Source of the DNA: Methylomarinum sp. Ch1-1
GTDB taxonomy: Bacteria; Pseudomonadota; Gammaproteobacteria; Methylococcales; Methylomonadaceae
NCBI RefSeq assembly: GCF_030717995.2
Contig: NZ_CP157743.1
Coordinates: 1,550,001-1,614,000, forward strand
Direction of reading: 5' to 3'
DNA: 64,000 nt
The stretch's first letter is position 1, and each line of letters opens with the position of its first letter. Below are positions 17,192 to 26,106 of this stretch, piece after piece. The notes under the pieces were generated by a model that saw nothing but the letters and a program-made list of their open reading frames with translations, did not search any database and was not told the origin of the DNA. Made by a program: the position numbers and the translations under genes.

Positions 17192-17482
17192 ATGGGACAG
17201 AAGTTGCCACCAGAACAGATGGAGCTCTACACAAGGATTGATGAAATCCTTTTCTACAAATGGGACCCTATTGGCATATCTGATGGTGATTGGGCTAGGG
17301 ATGAATACCAATCATATCTACCACATGTTTTTAAATTAGCATTAGAGAATGATACGCCAGAACCAATAGCAGACTATTTAACTGTAATTACAACCGAAAA
17401 TATGGGGCTATCTAAAGCAAGAGAGCACGACTTGAAGATCGCTAGACTTATCTTGGAAGTTAAAGAAGGGATAGCGCTTTAA
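17192..17482 (+). CDS. Hypothetical protein (cassette 3)
   Basis: A 96-aa soluble, mostly helical protein. Recognisable features are YTRIDEILFYKWDPIGISDG and WARDEYQSYLPHVFKLALE, which resemble small proteins I have seen as hypothetical genes in integron arrays and near immunity-type genes; no function is known. ATG 17192 lies 5 bp after the recombination core GTTGGGT, the usual cassette spacing. The 3' side has 16 bp before the next attC-like R''. The codon usage is more AT-rich than in the cys/doe block, supporting foreign origin. Confidence 0.7.
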   Translation: MGQKLPPEQMELYTRIDEILFYKWDPIGISDGDWARDEYQSYLPHVFKLALENDTPEPIADYLTVITTENMGLSKAREHDLKIARLILEVKEGIAL

Positions 17483-17498
17483 TGGATTGCGCAGCTAC

Positions 17499-17567
17499 CC
17501 ATAACAATACGCTCGTGTGGGACGCTTCGTCGCGATGCGGCTCGCGCCCCACAGCTCAGTGTTAAAC
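17499..17567 (+). other. attC-like site closing cassette 3
   Basis: R'' CCATAAC (17499-17505) and R' GTTAAAC (17561-17567, fits GTTRRRY) enclose arms GTGTGGGACGC and GCGCCCCACAG with a loop rich in GC. R'' does not exactly complement the cassette 3 opening core GTTGGGT, so this site is a little less regular than that of cassette 2. Confidence 0.65.
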
Positions 17568-17585
17568 CTGTTTATGGGAGTTCTC

Positions 17586-18050
17586 GTGAATTTTGAGGAT
17601 CGCGCGGTCGCGTTTATCGATGTACTAGGTTTCAAGGCACTTGTGGCCGGTGCTACCCAGAGTAACGATCAACTCAAGCAGCTTTCAGAGTTGGTCGATC
17701 TCCTCTCATCAGCCGTGCCGACTCTGGACTCGGACGCACATTCGTCCGTCGCAGCGCACCTCATTCCAAGGCACATCTACATTTCCGACTGCATCATCTT
17801 GAGTGCGCCACTGACAGACTCAGACCGACAGAACTATGACGGACTTTCCATTGTCGTAATGCGTGCAATCCAGCTCGCGCACCACTTCTTGAATGCTGGG
17901 TACCTGATTCGAGGCGGAATCTCCGTCGGAAAGGTCTGGCACACTGATTCCAACATTGTTGGTCCGGCTTATCAAGAAGCGTATATGCTGGAACACAACG
18001 GCAATGAACCGATAGTTGTCCTATCAGAAAACAATCGAGTCAGACCCTAA
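17586..18050 (+). pseudogene. Class III cyclase-like protein, C-terminally cut by an IS4 element (cassette 4)
   Basis: GTG 17586, preceded by GGGAG, is the preferred start; an ATG at 17574 is possible. The protein opens VNFEDRAVAFIDVLGFKALV, has an ISDCIILSAPL strand, then RGGISVGKVWHTDSNIVGPA and YQEAYMLEHN. The order D-x-LGF, SD, GGIS-G, GPA-x-x-A-x-x-LE resembles class III nucleotide cyclase folds (including Pycsar-type cyclases). That is inference by pattern; no database check was possible. The frame runs into GAGTCAGACCC and stops at the IS boundary (18048), so the C-terminus is lost. It is the fourth gene in the cassette row. Confidence 0.65.
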
Positions 18051-19577
18051 TACTGCTTACTTAAGAGTGAGTTATCAATAGAATTCAATAAGATAAGTTA
18101 TTTTGTGAAGGTTAAGCTCCTTGTTCTAGTCAGATATAATTAAATTACCAATAAAAATTATTCTGAAAAAAGAGCTTAACCTTGTCTGATCTTACAAAAC
18201 AAATCCTCATCAAACAAATTCGGCGATTCAAAAATTCCGTTCTTCAATTTTCTCACCTCCCGTTTGCCGATATTTTAACGACCGAGGCATTGGAACAAAT
18301 CATTGAACAGTCGGCGAGCAGCAGAGAGCGTATCTTTACACCGTTAGTCACTCTCAAGGCGTTTATTTTTCAGGTGCTTAGCGCGGATGGTTCCTGTCGG
18401 CAAGCGGTCAGTCATCTGCTGATGGAACGGCTCTATCAGGGGAACGCTGCCAACTCAATAAGGACAGGCGCTTATTGCAAGGCGAGGAAGCGCTTACCCC
18501 TTAACCCGATCAAACTGGCTGTTGAGACCTCAGGAAAGCGATTACATCAAGGTGCTCAGCAAACTTGGCTATGGAAAGGACATAACACGCTAATGGTTGA
18601 CGGCACTACGGTGCTGATGCCGGATACCCCGGAAAATCAGGCCGTTTTTCCACAACAGTCTAATCAAAAGCCCGGTTTAGGTTTTCCTATTATTCGCATA
18701 GTCGGACTCATTTCCTTAAGTGTGGGCACGGTGGTTTCTTATTCCATAGGGAGCTACCAGGGCAAAGGGAGCGGTGAAACCTCTTTATTCAGTCGATTGA
18801 TAGACAAGATCGGCCCACAGGATTTGTTGCTCGCTGATCGATACTACTGTACCTGGGCCATCATTGCCCTACTGATGCAACAAGGCTCTCATATCCTGGT
18901 AAAAAACCACGCTCAACGTCGTCCTGATTTTCGTCTTGGCAAATCGTTAGGCACTAAGGATCATCTGGTTGAGTGGAACAAGCCCAAGCGGAAACCCGAT
19001 TGGATCAGTCAACAGGACTATGAGGCGTTACCCGATACCCTCGTGATTCGGGAGTTCTCGGTAAAGGGCACGGTCTATGTGACCACTCTGTTGGACGCGA
19101 AACGCTATCATCCCAAAGAACTGGCGGAGTTTTACTCTCGACGCTGGCTGATTGAGCTGGATTTTCGCACGATTAAAACGCATCTGAAAATGGATATGTT
19201 GCGCTGCAAATCGCCGGAGATGGCGCAAAAAGAGCTCGCCGTTTATTTATTAGCGTATAACCTGATCCGAGTGAGCATCGCTCGGGCCGTTAAAGGGAAG
19301 CGCCAAATTCCCAGATGCATTAGTTTTATGACCACGGTACAGGTTTTTAATGAAGGTATATCGCAACTCCTCACTCTTTCTGGAAAAGCGTTAAAACGAG
19401 TCGTTGATGCCTTATTGAACGCCATTGCTTCTATCCCGATCGGACAACAAAAAAGGAAAACACAGCCTCGTGCAGTGAAGCGCCGTCCGAAAGCCTACCC
19501 GTTGTTAACAAAGCCTAGAAATCAAGCCTGTAACGCCATTAATTTATAAGGAAATTTTTATTAAGTAAGCAGTATTA
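18048..19577 (+). mobile_element. IS4-family insertion sequence A (1,530 bp)
   Basis: Terminal inverted repeats are TAATACTGCTTACTTAA and TTAAGTAAGCAGTATTA (17 bp, perfect). Both flanks carry GAGTCAGACCC (18037-18047 and 19578-19588), an 11-bp direct repeat as expected for IS4-family target duplications. It carries one intact transposase gene and truncates the cyclase-like cassette gene. Confidence 0.92.
18182..19549 (+). CDS. IS4-family transposase A
   Basis: A 455-aa DDE transposase. Catalytic residues lie in MVDGTTVL (first Asp), LLADRYYC (second Asp) and the IS4-specific YREK box YSRRWLIELDFRTIK (Tyr, Arg, Glu, Lys spaced as in the family). The start appears to be TTG at 18182, since the sibling element uses ATG at the same place after the same AGCTTAACC/ACTTAACC context. 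The basic C-terminus (RAVKRRPKAYPLL) is shared with element B. The gene is intact. Confidence 0.93.
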   Translation: MSDLTKQILIKQIRRFKNSVLQFSHLPFADILTTEALEQIIEQSASSRERIFTPLVTLKAFIFQVLSADGSCRQAVSHLLMERLYQGNAANSIRTGAYCKARKRLPLNPIKLAVETSGKRLHQGAQQTWLWKGHNTLMVDGTTVLMPDTPENQAVFPQQSNQKPGLGFPIIRIVGLISLSVGTVVSYSIGSYQGKGSGETSLFSRLIDKIGPQDLLLADRYYCTWAIIALLMQQGSHILVKNHAQRRPDFRLGKSLGTKDHLVEWNKPKRKPDWISQQDYEALPDTLVIREFSVKGTVYVTTLLDAKRYHPKELAEFYSRRWLIELDFRTIKTHLKMDMLRCKSPEMAQKELAVYLLAYNLIRVSIARAVKGKRQIPRCISFMTTVQVFNEGISQLLTLSGKALKRVVDALLNAIASIPIGQQKRKTQPRAVKRRPKAYPLLTKPRNQACNAINL

Positions 19578-19588
19578 GAGTCAGACCC

Positions 19589-21116
19589 CAATACTGCTAC
19601 CTTAAGTAATTGCAAGCTAAGCATTTAAGCGCCTACAAGCAAGAGTGCGCGGTTCCATGAGCAGGGAATAGGGTTTCGGTCTTCGCTTGATTGCCCGTGG
19701 TTGATTTTCCCTCTTTTGTCGTCCTACTAAGGTCTCTGCCATAGATTTCAATAGGGAGATCGATACTTCTTTTCGCCGCTTGGGTGAACAACAGAAAAAA
19801 TCCAATGAGGCACTGTTAATCAACTGAACGGCCGTCTTAAAACTGAGCTGGCGTGGGACTTTACCACAGAGTTTCGCTGATCTTGCAAGCGCAGCTCGGA
19901 TCAAATTATAGGCTAAGAAATGCACCGCAATTTCCTTCCTGACGTTCTCCGGCGTTTTGCAACGTAGCATCTCCATTCTCATATGAGTTTTAATACTGCG
20001 GATATCCAACTCTATCTGCCAGCGTTTCCGGTAGAGTTCCGCAATCTCTTTCTTCCGATATTTCCTCGCATCCGTCAAGGAAGTCATATAAACAACGCCA
20101 TCCACCCTCAATTCGCGTATCAACAGGACTTCCGGTAAATCAGCATACGCTTCTTTCGACATCCAAACTGGCTTCCGCAGTGGTTTTTTCCACTTTATCA
20201 GATGGTCTTTGGCGCCTAACTTTTTGCCTAAACGAAAATCCGCATGACGATTGGCATGGTTTTTAAACAACACATCCGCACTCATGTACTGCATCAGTGC
20301 GACAATCGCATAAGTGGCATAGTAGCGATCCGCCAAAAGCAAGTCACCGCCGGTTAGGCTGTCCAGTAGTTGACTGAATAATGAAGTTTCTCCTGTCCCC
20401 TTGCCTTGGTAGGGACCCAATGCATAATCTGTCATTGCCCCGGTGCCCAATGAGATTAAGCCTACGATACGAGCAATTGGAAAGCCAAGTCCAGGCTTTT
20501 GGTTACGCTGTTGTGGAAATTCGTTTTGGTTGTGCACCGTATCCGGCATCAGCACAGTGGTTCCGTCTGCCAACATGACGTTATGACCTTTCCATTTCCA
20601 AGCATGGGCGCTCGATTGGTGAAGGCGTTTTCCTATTCCTTTTGCCATCCCGATGATTGGGGCTAAAGGTAATCGCCGACGGGCTTTACAATAAGGACCG
20701 GTGTTAACGGTATTGGGCTTCAAGCCCCGCTTCAGGCGCTCAGTTAAGAGACGGCTGACAGTTAATTTACAGGACTGGTCTTCACTCAAAACCTGACTAA
20801 TAAAGGCCTTCAAGGTCACTAATGGCGTAAAGACTCTGTCACGCAGAAACCCACTTTGCTCAATGAAGTGGGTTATCTCCTGATTCTTCAACAGGTCATC
20901 AAAGGGCAAATCATGGCGCTGAATGAACGTTTGCTTGAAATGTCGGATTTGCTGATCTAGGCGCTTCCTCGTAGAATAAAACATGGTTAAGTTCCTTGGT
21001 GGGTGTTTTTATCGTTAAATAAAATTCTACCCAATTTATACCGGGAACTTAACCTTAATTTATTTCCCTATCTCTCTGATATATATAAAGTACCTTGTCT
21101 TAAGGTAGCAGTATTG
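19589..21116 (-). mobile_element. IS4-family insertion sequence B (1,528 bp)
   Basis: Terminal inverted repeats CAATACTGCTACCTTAAG and CTTAAGGTAGCAGTATTG (18 bp, perfect). Left flank GAGTCAGACCC (shared with element A), right flank GAGTCCGACCC (21117-21127), one mismatch. It points opposite to element A. Element B is related to A but clearly a different species by sequence. Confidence 0.92.
19617..20984 (-). CDS. IS4-family transposase B
   Basis: A 455-aa DDE transposase, the same length as transposase A and homologous along its whole length (LVTLKAFISQVLSED, MLADGTTVLMPDT, LLLADRYYATYAI). Catalytic Asp residues are in LADGTT and LLADRYY, and the YREK box is YRKRWQIELDIRSIK. It starts at ATG 20984. 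The ending RAIKRRPKPYSLL mirrors element A. Intact. Confidence 0.93.
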   Translation of the reverse strand: MFYSTRKRLDQQIRHFKQTFIQRHDLPFDDLLKNQEITHFIEQSGFLRDRVFTPLVTLKAFISQVLSEDQSCKLTVSRLLTERLKRGLKPNTVNTGPYCKARRRLPLAPIIGMAKGIGKRLHQSSAHAWKWKGHNVMLADGTTVLMPDTVHNQNEFPQQRNQKPGLGFPIARIVGLISLGTGAMTDYALGPYQGKGTGETSLFSQLLDSLTGGDLLLADRYYATYAIVALMQYMSADVLFKNHANRHADFRLGKKLGAKDHLIKWKKPLRKPVWMSKEAYADLPEVLLIRELRVDGVVYMTSLTDARKYRKKEIAELYRKRWQIELDIRSIKTHMRMEMLRCKTPENVRKEIAVHFLAYNLIRAALARSAKLCGKVPRQLSFKTAVQLINSASLDFFCCSPKRRKEVSISLLKSMAETLVGRQKRENQPRAIKRRPKPYSLLMEPRTLACRRLNA

Positions 21117-21127
21117 GAGTCCGACCC

Positions 21128-21175
21128 TTTTGGATTCGCTTTTGGATTCGCTTTTGGATTCGCTTTTGGATTCGC
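21128..21175. repeat. Four exact 12-bp tandem repeats
   Basis: TTTTGGATTCGC is repeated four times, then continues GAATCCCC, so the last unit forms the palindrome GGATTCGCGAATCC. It sits immediately after the right target repeat of IS element B. It is not part of a credible gene, although it is open in two frames. Confidence 0.9.
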
Positions 21176-21307
21176 GAATCCCCATGAGGGGTTATGAGCT
21201 ATTGACACCGGGAAAAGATAACCGAAATTAATCCTAATGCATGCGGTCTTAATACTTAATGCAAATACCAAGACCGCCTTTGTGAAATATCCGGGTTAAT
21301 AACCTCT

Positions 21308-22948
21308 TCACGTTTTCTGTCTGACCGCCAATGGATGTGCGGAAAAGGCGCGGTGATTTTCCAGGCCGATGATCAAGCATTCGCCGCCGGCATACTGATA
21401 GTCCTCAGAGAAATGGTGAATGAACTCCATGACGGTATGGTCGATCAGATCCGAGTCGGACAGATCGAAATAGATGGTTTTTCGCATGGGCAGTTCAGAC
21501 AACATGCTTTTCAGACTGATGATATTGGAAAATACCGCCGCGCCGCTGACCGCGATATGGTAAGTCTGTTCGTCGGTTTGCCGGACATGGTATGCCATCG
21601 AGAACACGTTGTTCCACTTCAGGCCGCGGAATACATGCAATAATAATTCTACGACGATGCCGATGGCGACACCGATGAGCAGGTCGGTCGCCAGCACGCC
21701 AATGATAGTCGCTAAAAAGACCGCGAAATTATCCCAACCCACCGCCAGCGTTTTTGCGAACTCCTTAGGCGAAGCCAGACGAAAACCGGTGTAAACCAAT
21801 AACGCGGCCAATGACGCCAGCGGAATTTCATGGATCAATGTCGGAAACAGCGCGACGAATAAGAATAAGAACGCGCCGTGAAAGAAATTGGCCCAGCCGG
21901 TTTTAGCGCCGTTGTTGATATTGGCTGAACTACGGACGATTTCTGCAATCATCGGCAGTCCGCCGATCAAGCCGCAAACCACATTACCGATGCCGACCGT
22001 CGCCAAATCGCGGTTTAAATCGGAATTGCGTTTATAGCCGTCCAGTTTATCGACAGCGGCCGCACTCAACAGGCTTTCCAAACTGCCGACCAGACAGATC
22101 GATATTACCGCAAACCAGAATTCTGATGTGGCGATTTTGGAAAAGTCGGGGAAATAAAAACCGGACCAGAAATGTTCTGGTACCGCGACCAGAAAAGACG
22201 GCCCCAAACTATATTCGTGCTGAGGCAGGATGCCGGCATCGGGCAGGAACAGATATTTGTGGACATGATCCAGATCGAAATATTGGCCTAAGGCCAAACC
22301 CAGCATTACGACCAACAGCGGCGCCGGTATCATCTTAAGCAGCGGGTTTTTAACCATTGTCCACAGAATCAGCATGCCCAGACCGCAAACGCCGATCAAC
22401 ATCACCTCGGGGTTCATTGCCAGCAATGAATGGGGAATGGCGGCAATGGTGCCGAATAACGAACTTGCTTCCGGTTTGACGCCCAACAAGGTATGAAACT
22501 GCTTGGCCATAATAATAATGCCGATTGCTGCCAGCATGCCGTGCACGACCGAGGTCGGAAAAAAAGCGCTGAGTTTGCCCGCTTTGAACACACCCAGCAG
22601 CACTTGCAAGATGCTGGCGATCACGATTGCGGCCAGCGTATAACGATAGCCGGCCATCGCATCGCCTTGACCCAGGCTTTGCACCGCATCGAGTATCACG
22701 ACGATCAAACCGGCTGCCGGGCCGTTGATCGTCACAAAAGAACCGCTGATGCGGGATACCACGAGTCCGCCGATGATGGCGGTGATAATGCCGCTCATGG
22801 GCGGAAAGCCCGAAGCCATCGCGATACCGAGACACAGCGGTAACGCGATTAGAAATACCAGAAACCCGGACAGCAAATCGCTGCGCCAGTTTTCGATCAG
22901 TCCAGGAATACCTGTTTTAGGTAAAGCGACCTGATTCAATGATGTCAT
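21308..22948 (-). CDS. SulP-family anion transporter with STAS domain (probable bicarbonate uptake)
   Basis: A 546-aa membrane protein. Residues about 20-430 hold 10 or more hydrophobic segments and the SulP signatures FLIALPLCLGIAMASGFPP near the N-terminus and VSRISGSFVTINGPAAGLIV. A C-terminal STAS domain (about 440-546) follows, with VFSNIISLKSMLSELP and IYFDLSDSDLIDHTVMEFIH. Family knowledge: SulP proteins move sulfate, bicarbonate or other anions. Its position divergent from dabA-dabB argues for bicarbonate here, but sulfate cannot be excluded, since sulfite reductase genes lie in the same window. An inverted repeat GCGGTCTT/AAGACCGC at 21243-21277 lies downstream. Confidence 0.88.
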   Translation of the reverse strand: MTSLNQVALPKTGIPGLIENWRSDLLSGFLVFLIALPLCLGIAMASGFPPMSGIITAIIGGLVVSRISGSFVTINGPAAGLIVVILDAVQSLGQGDAMAGYRYTLAAIVIASILQVLLGVFKAGKLSAFFPTSVVHGMLAAIGIIIMAKQFHTLLGVKPEASSLFGTIAAIPHSLLAMNPEVMLIGVCGLGMLILWTMVKNPLLKMIPAPLLVVMLGLALGQYFDLDHVHKYLFLPDAGILPQHEYSLGPSFLVAVPEHFWSGFYFPDFSKIATSEFWFAVISICLVGSLESLLSAAAVDKLDGYKRNSDLNRDLATVGIGNVVCGLIGGLPMIAEIVRSSANINNGAKTGWANFFHGAFLFLFVALFPTLIHEIPLASLAALLVYTGFRLASPKEFAKTLAVGWDNFAVFLATIIGVLATDLLIGVAIGIVVELLLHVFRGLKWNNVFSMAYHVRQTDEQTYHIAVSGAAVFSNIISLKSMLSELPMRKTIYFDLSDSDLIDHTVMEFIHHFSEDYQYAGGECLIIGLENHRAFSAHPLAVRQKT

Positions 22949-23529
22949 TACGTAATCCTCTTACTGGTTAGAAAACCAGCTTATTGCGATTATCGTGCCA
23001 ATTTATATGACTCCCTCTCTAAGGATAGTGTTGTAAAAGCTAAATAGGTTAAATGCAATGATACCCATCTTTTTGATTTTGGTGGGTTTCGCTGCTCTCT
23101 ACCCAACCTACATTCGGTTTTTACGACAGCCTCCTGAGACATTGAAAAGTGGAATGATCTTCAATTTAGGGTTCAGTTAACGCGATCATGCTGGTGACTT
23201 TAAACCGAATAAATTGGTTTATTTAAACCAATCCGGCTTTTTTCATCGGTATGCTTTCGCTACGAACGACGCTGCTTGGCATAGATCCGCTAGGGGATCG
23301 AAATTCTGCCAATCATGATGTCCTTTTTTAACTCATTGAATTAATTGTATTAGTTTGTTTCAGGCAGGTTTCGATGGGGCGTAAGGAGGCACGCTTTTTT
23401 GCGTTCGATGGTATGCGATACGGTATTGGCATGTTTTCTGTATTAAGTCCTTAGTGAGTATTTCATTCACCGTTACAAAAGCAGGGTTCTATCTGTGGGG
23501 CCATGCTTTTCAAGGAGGTTATTACTATC
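22949..23529. promoter_or_regulatory. Divergent regulatory region between sulP and dabA
   Basis: A gene-free 581-bp stretch between divergent operons. It holds a REP-like palindrome (GGTGGGTTTCGC and CTACCCAACC, about 23080-23113) and a hairpin ATTGGTTT/AAACCAAT within CCG/CGG arms followed by CTTTTTT (23203-23242). No LysR-type gene lies nearby. The dabA ribosome-binding site AAGGAGGT is at 23512-23519. Confidence 0.5.
23203..23242 (+). terminator. Intrinsic terminator-like hairpin upstream of dabA
   Basis: ATTGGTTT, loop ATTT, AAACCAAT, extended by CCG/CGG and followed by six T. It lies about 290 bp before dabA, with no recognisable gene upstream on the plus strand, so it could be an attenuator or the trace of a lost gene. 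Confidence 0.5.
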
Positions 23530-26106
23530 ATGGCTTATCGTGAACATAGTTTTAATGCAGGAGCCGAGAATCAGGCAAAGCACAGCACGGGCTTCGATCT
23601 GGATATGGCGCTGGAACACATTGCTCATTGGCTGCCGGCCCAGGGTCCGATTAAGGACTTCGTGCATCACAACACCTTGCATGCGGTACAGCATCTGCCT
23701 TTTCATGAAGGCGTTGCGGTCGCAGCCAAAATATTCGGCGCGCGCAGTTATCTGCCGATGCAGGATTATCAGCAGTTGTATCGCAGCGGCCGTATTACCG
23801 AATCCGCGATCGATTGGGCTTTAGAACATAGCGGTTGCGCCAGGGCCGATCAATTGAAATTGCGGGATCGCATGTTCGATAGCGACGAGAACAGTCATTA
23901 TCCACCGTTGTCGTTGGCTAATCACGGTATTCGCACGGCTTGGCTGAACGAACTGGAGATCGATCTGAATGCCCTGGTGCAGCCGATTTTGTTTCGTCTA
24001 CTCAGTAATTTTCTCGATCAAGGCATCAGCCGCTGGAACCTGCCTAAGGAGGGAGAGTCGTTTTGGCAGTGTGTGTTGCGCTTGGCGCAAAACAGTCTGT
24101 TACCGCTATATCCGTTGAACGATCCCGGTATCCGGGAGCTGTTATCCGACGATCCGGAACAGACGCTGATGATCTGTCTCGACAAGATCGTCGGCGATGA
24201 GACGTTGTATCAGCAATATATGTTGGAAATGCTGTTGTCGCATCCGGGCTGGGCCGGCATGGTGAGGATCATCGAGCAAAATCCTGCGGCGCTGTTGGCG
24301 AATCGTTCCATTTCACTGAAACAGATGCTGGCGCTGGAGCTGATTTTGGAGCTGGCCTTCGTCAGCCGAAAAACACGAGGCCAGTTCCTGCGTGTTGCCG
24401 AGGTTTCCTTCGGCAGTGACGTTCCGTTATTGAAGAATGATGCGTTCAAACCAAAAATCCCTTTGCATCTGCGAGTTTGGCACGAGGCGATGGAATGGGC
24501 CTTACATTCAGAATTGTTACGGGCTTTACAATCCCAACCTTCAGCCCAGTTTAAGCCGGACGTCGAGGCGCAGGCTTTATTCTGTATCGACGACCGCGAA
24601 TGTTCGCTGAGGCGCTATCTGGAGGAAATCAATCCGGCTATCGAAACCTTCGGCGCGGCCGGTTTTTTCGGCATCGATTTTCTGTATCAGGGGCTTGAGG
24701 ATGCCTATCCGGTTGCCCAATGCCCGAATGGCGTCGTACCGAAACACCTGGTCAAGGAAGGGGCCGCGAAGGACGCAGCCGGCAGAAAACCCCATTTCGA
24801 CGATTTAAACAATATGCATTTCAGCGCGCATTCGATGTTACGGGGCTGGTTGTATACCCAGACCCTGGGCCTAGCGTATGCTTTGCGCATGGCCTGGAAT
24901 GTGTTTCGGCCCAGCGGTAAGTTGCCGAATATCCGCAGTCTGAGCGAAGTCGACTCGCATTCGCGCTTGCATCTTTTGCGGGAATCCGATGAAACTACCG
25001 AGGATGGTTATCTGTTGGGATTTTCGTTCGAGGAAATGGCCGATCGGGTCGGCGGCTTGCTACGTAATATCGGTCTGACACAAGGGTTTGCGCCACTGGT
25101 TGTCGTCGTGGCCCATGGCTCCAGCAGCGTCAACAATCCCCATTTCGCCGCCTACGATTGCGGCGCCTGTGCCGGCAAGCCAGGGGCGCCGAATGCCCGC
25201 GCCTTTGCTTGGATGGCGAATCATCAATCGGTGCGCGCCATCTTGAAAGAACGCGGCATCGAGATTCCCGACACGACCCGTTTCGTCGCCGCTTTGCATA
25301 ACACCAGCCGCGATGAAATCACCTATTTCGACCAAGAACAGATGCCCGCGGGTCTGCACGCCTTTCAACAGGCCATGAAAAAAGCCCTGCAACGCAATGC
25401 GCGCGAACGCTGCCGTTGGTTCGAACTGGGGCCGAAGACGCCAGACAATCAAAAAGCCCACAATCATGTCATCGATAGGGCTTCATCGATCTTTGAGCCA
25501 CGCCCGGAATACAATCATTCCAATAACCTCTACTGCATCGTCGGCAGAAGAGACTTGACCCGCGATCTGTTTCTGGACAGGCGCGCCTTTCTGCATTCCT
25601 ATGATCCGGCCACCGATAAGTCTGGTCAGATTCTGGCGCGGATTTTATCGGCCGCGATCCCTGTATGTGGCGGCATCAATCTGGAATATCTGTTTTCGCG
25701 TATCGATAACTCGGTGTACGGCGCCGGCACCAAGTTGCCTCACAACGTCATCGGTCTGCTGGGCGTCGCTAACGGCGTCGACGGTGATTTGCGCACCGGT
25801 CTGCCGGCACAAATGATTGAAGTCCATGAACCGGCGCGTCTGTTGTTGGTGGTCGAACAAAGCCCCGGCGTACTCGATAAGACCTTCGATTTGCTGGGCG
25901 AGTTGAGAGAGTGGGTCGATAACGAGTGGGTCAGATGCGTATCCTGCGATCCTGAGACTCAGGCCTTGCATCTCTATTCGGACGGCGCTTGGGAAGCGGT
26001 CGAGTTGGCAGATGACGAAACACCGTCCGCGCAGCATTCGGAAAAGATCATCGTCGGCCAAACACAGACCATCCCCGTCCATCGATTGGTCAGGAGATCA
26101 GCATGA
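23530..26106 (+). CDS. dabA: DabA, inorganic-carbon uptake protein (DUF2309/UPF0753)
   Basis: An 858-aa beta-carbonic-anhydrase-like partner of DabB. The putative zinc ligands are all present: Cys352 and Asp354 in FCIDDREC, His529 in VVAHGSS, and Cys544 in YDCGACAG. In the Halothiobacillus protein, as I recall, the equivalents are Cys351, Asp353, His524 and Cys539, so spacing is well kept. Family knowledge: DabA-DabB is an energy-coupled pump that traps CO2 as bicarbonate in the cytoplasm. ATG 23530 is chosen over the upstream frame opening at 23503 because AAGGAGGT lies 10 bp before it. The stop overlaps the dabB start by 4 bp (ATGA), so they are co-translated. Confidence 0.93.
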   Translation: MAYREHSFNAGAENQAKHSTGFDLDMALEHIAHWLPAQGPIKDFVHHNTLHAVQHLPFHEGVAVAAKIFGARSYLPMQDYQQLYRSGRITESAIDWALEHSGCARADQLKLRDRMFDSDENSHYPPLSLANHGIRTAWLNELEIDLNALVQPILFRLLSNFLDQGISRWNLPKEGESFWQCVLRLAQNSLLPLYPLNDPGIRELLSDDPEQTLMICLDKIVGDETLYQQYMLEMLLSHPGWAGMVRIIEQNPAALLANRSISLKQMLALELILELAFVSRKTRGQFLRVAEVSFGSDVPLLKNDAFKPKIPLHLRVWHEAMEWALHSELLRALQSQPSAQFKPDVEAQALFCIDDRECSLRRYLEEINPAIETFGAAGFFGIDFLYQGLEDAYPVAQCPNGVVPKHLVKEGAAKDAAGRKPHFDDLNNMHFSAHSMLRGWLYTQTLGLAYALRMAWNVFRPSGKLPNIRSLSEVDSHSRLHLLRESDETTEDGYLLGFSFEEMADRVGGLLRNIGLTQGFAPLVVVVAHGSSSVNNPHFAAYDCGACAGKPGAPNARAFAWMANHQSVRAILKERGIEIPDTTRFVAALHNTSRDEITYFDQEQMPAGLHAFQQAMKKALQRNARERCRWFELGPKTPDNQKAHNHVIDRASSIFEPRPEYNHSNNLYCIVGRRDLTRDLFLDRRAFLHSYDPATDKSGQILARILSAAIPVCGGINLEYLFSRIDNSVYGAGTKLPHNVIGLLGVANGVDGDLRTGLPAQMIEVHEPARLLLVVEQSPGVLDKTFDLLGELREWVDNEWVRCVSCDPETQALHLYSDGAWEAVELADDETPSAQHSEKIIVGQTQTIPVHRLVRRSA

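Noticed and set aside
18048-21116. Composite transposon made by the two IS4 elements
   Set aside because: There is no cargo between them (only the shared 11-bp target) and the elements are different species.
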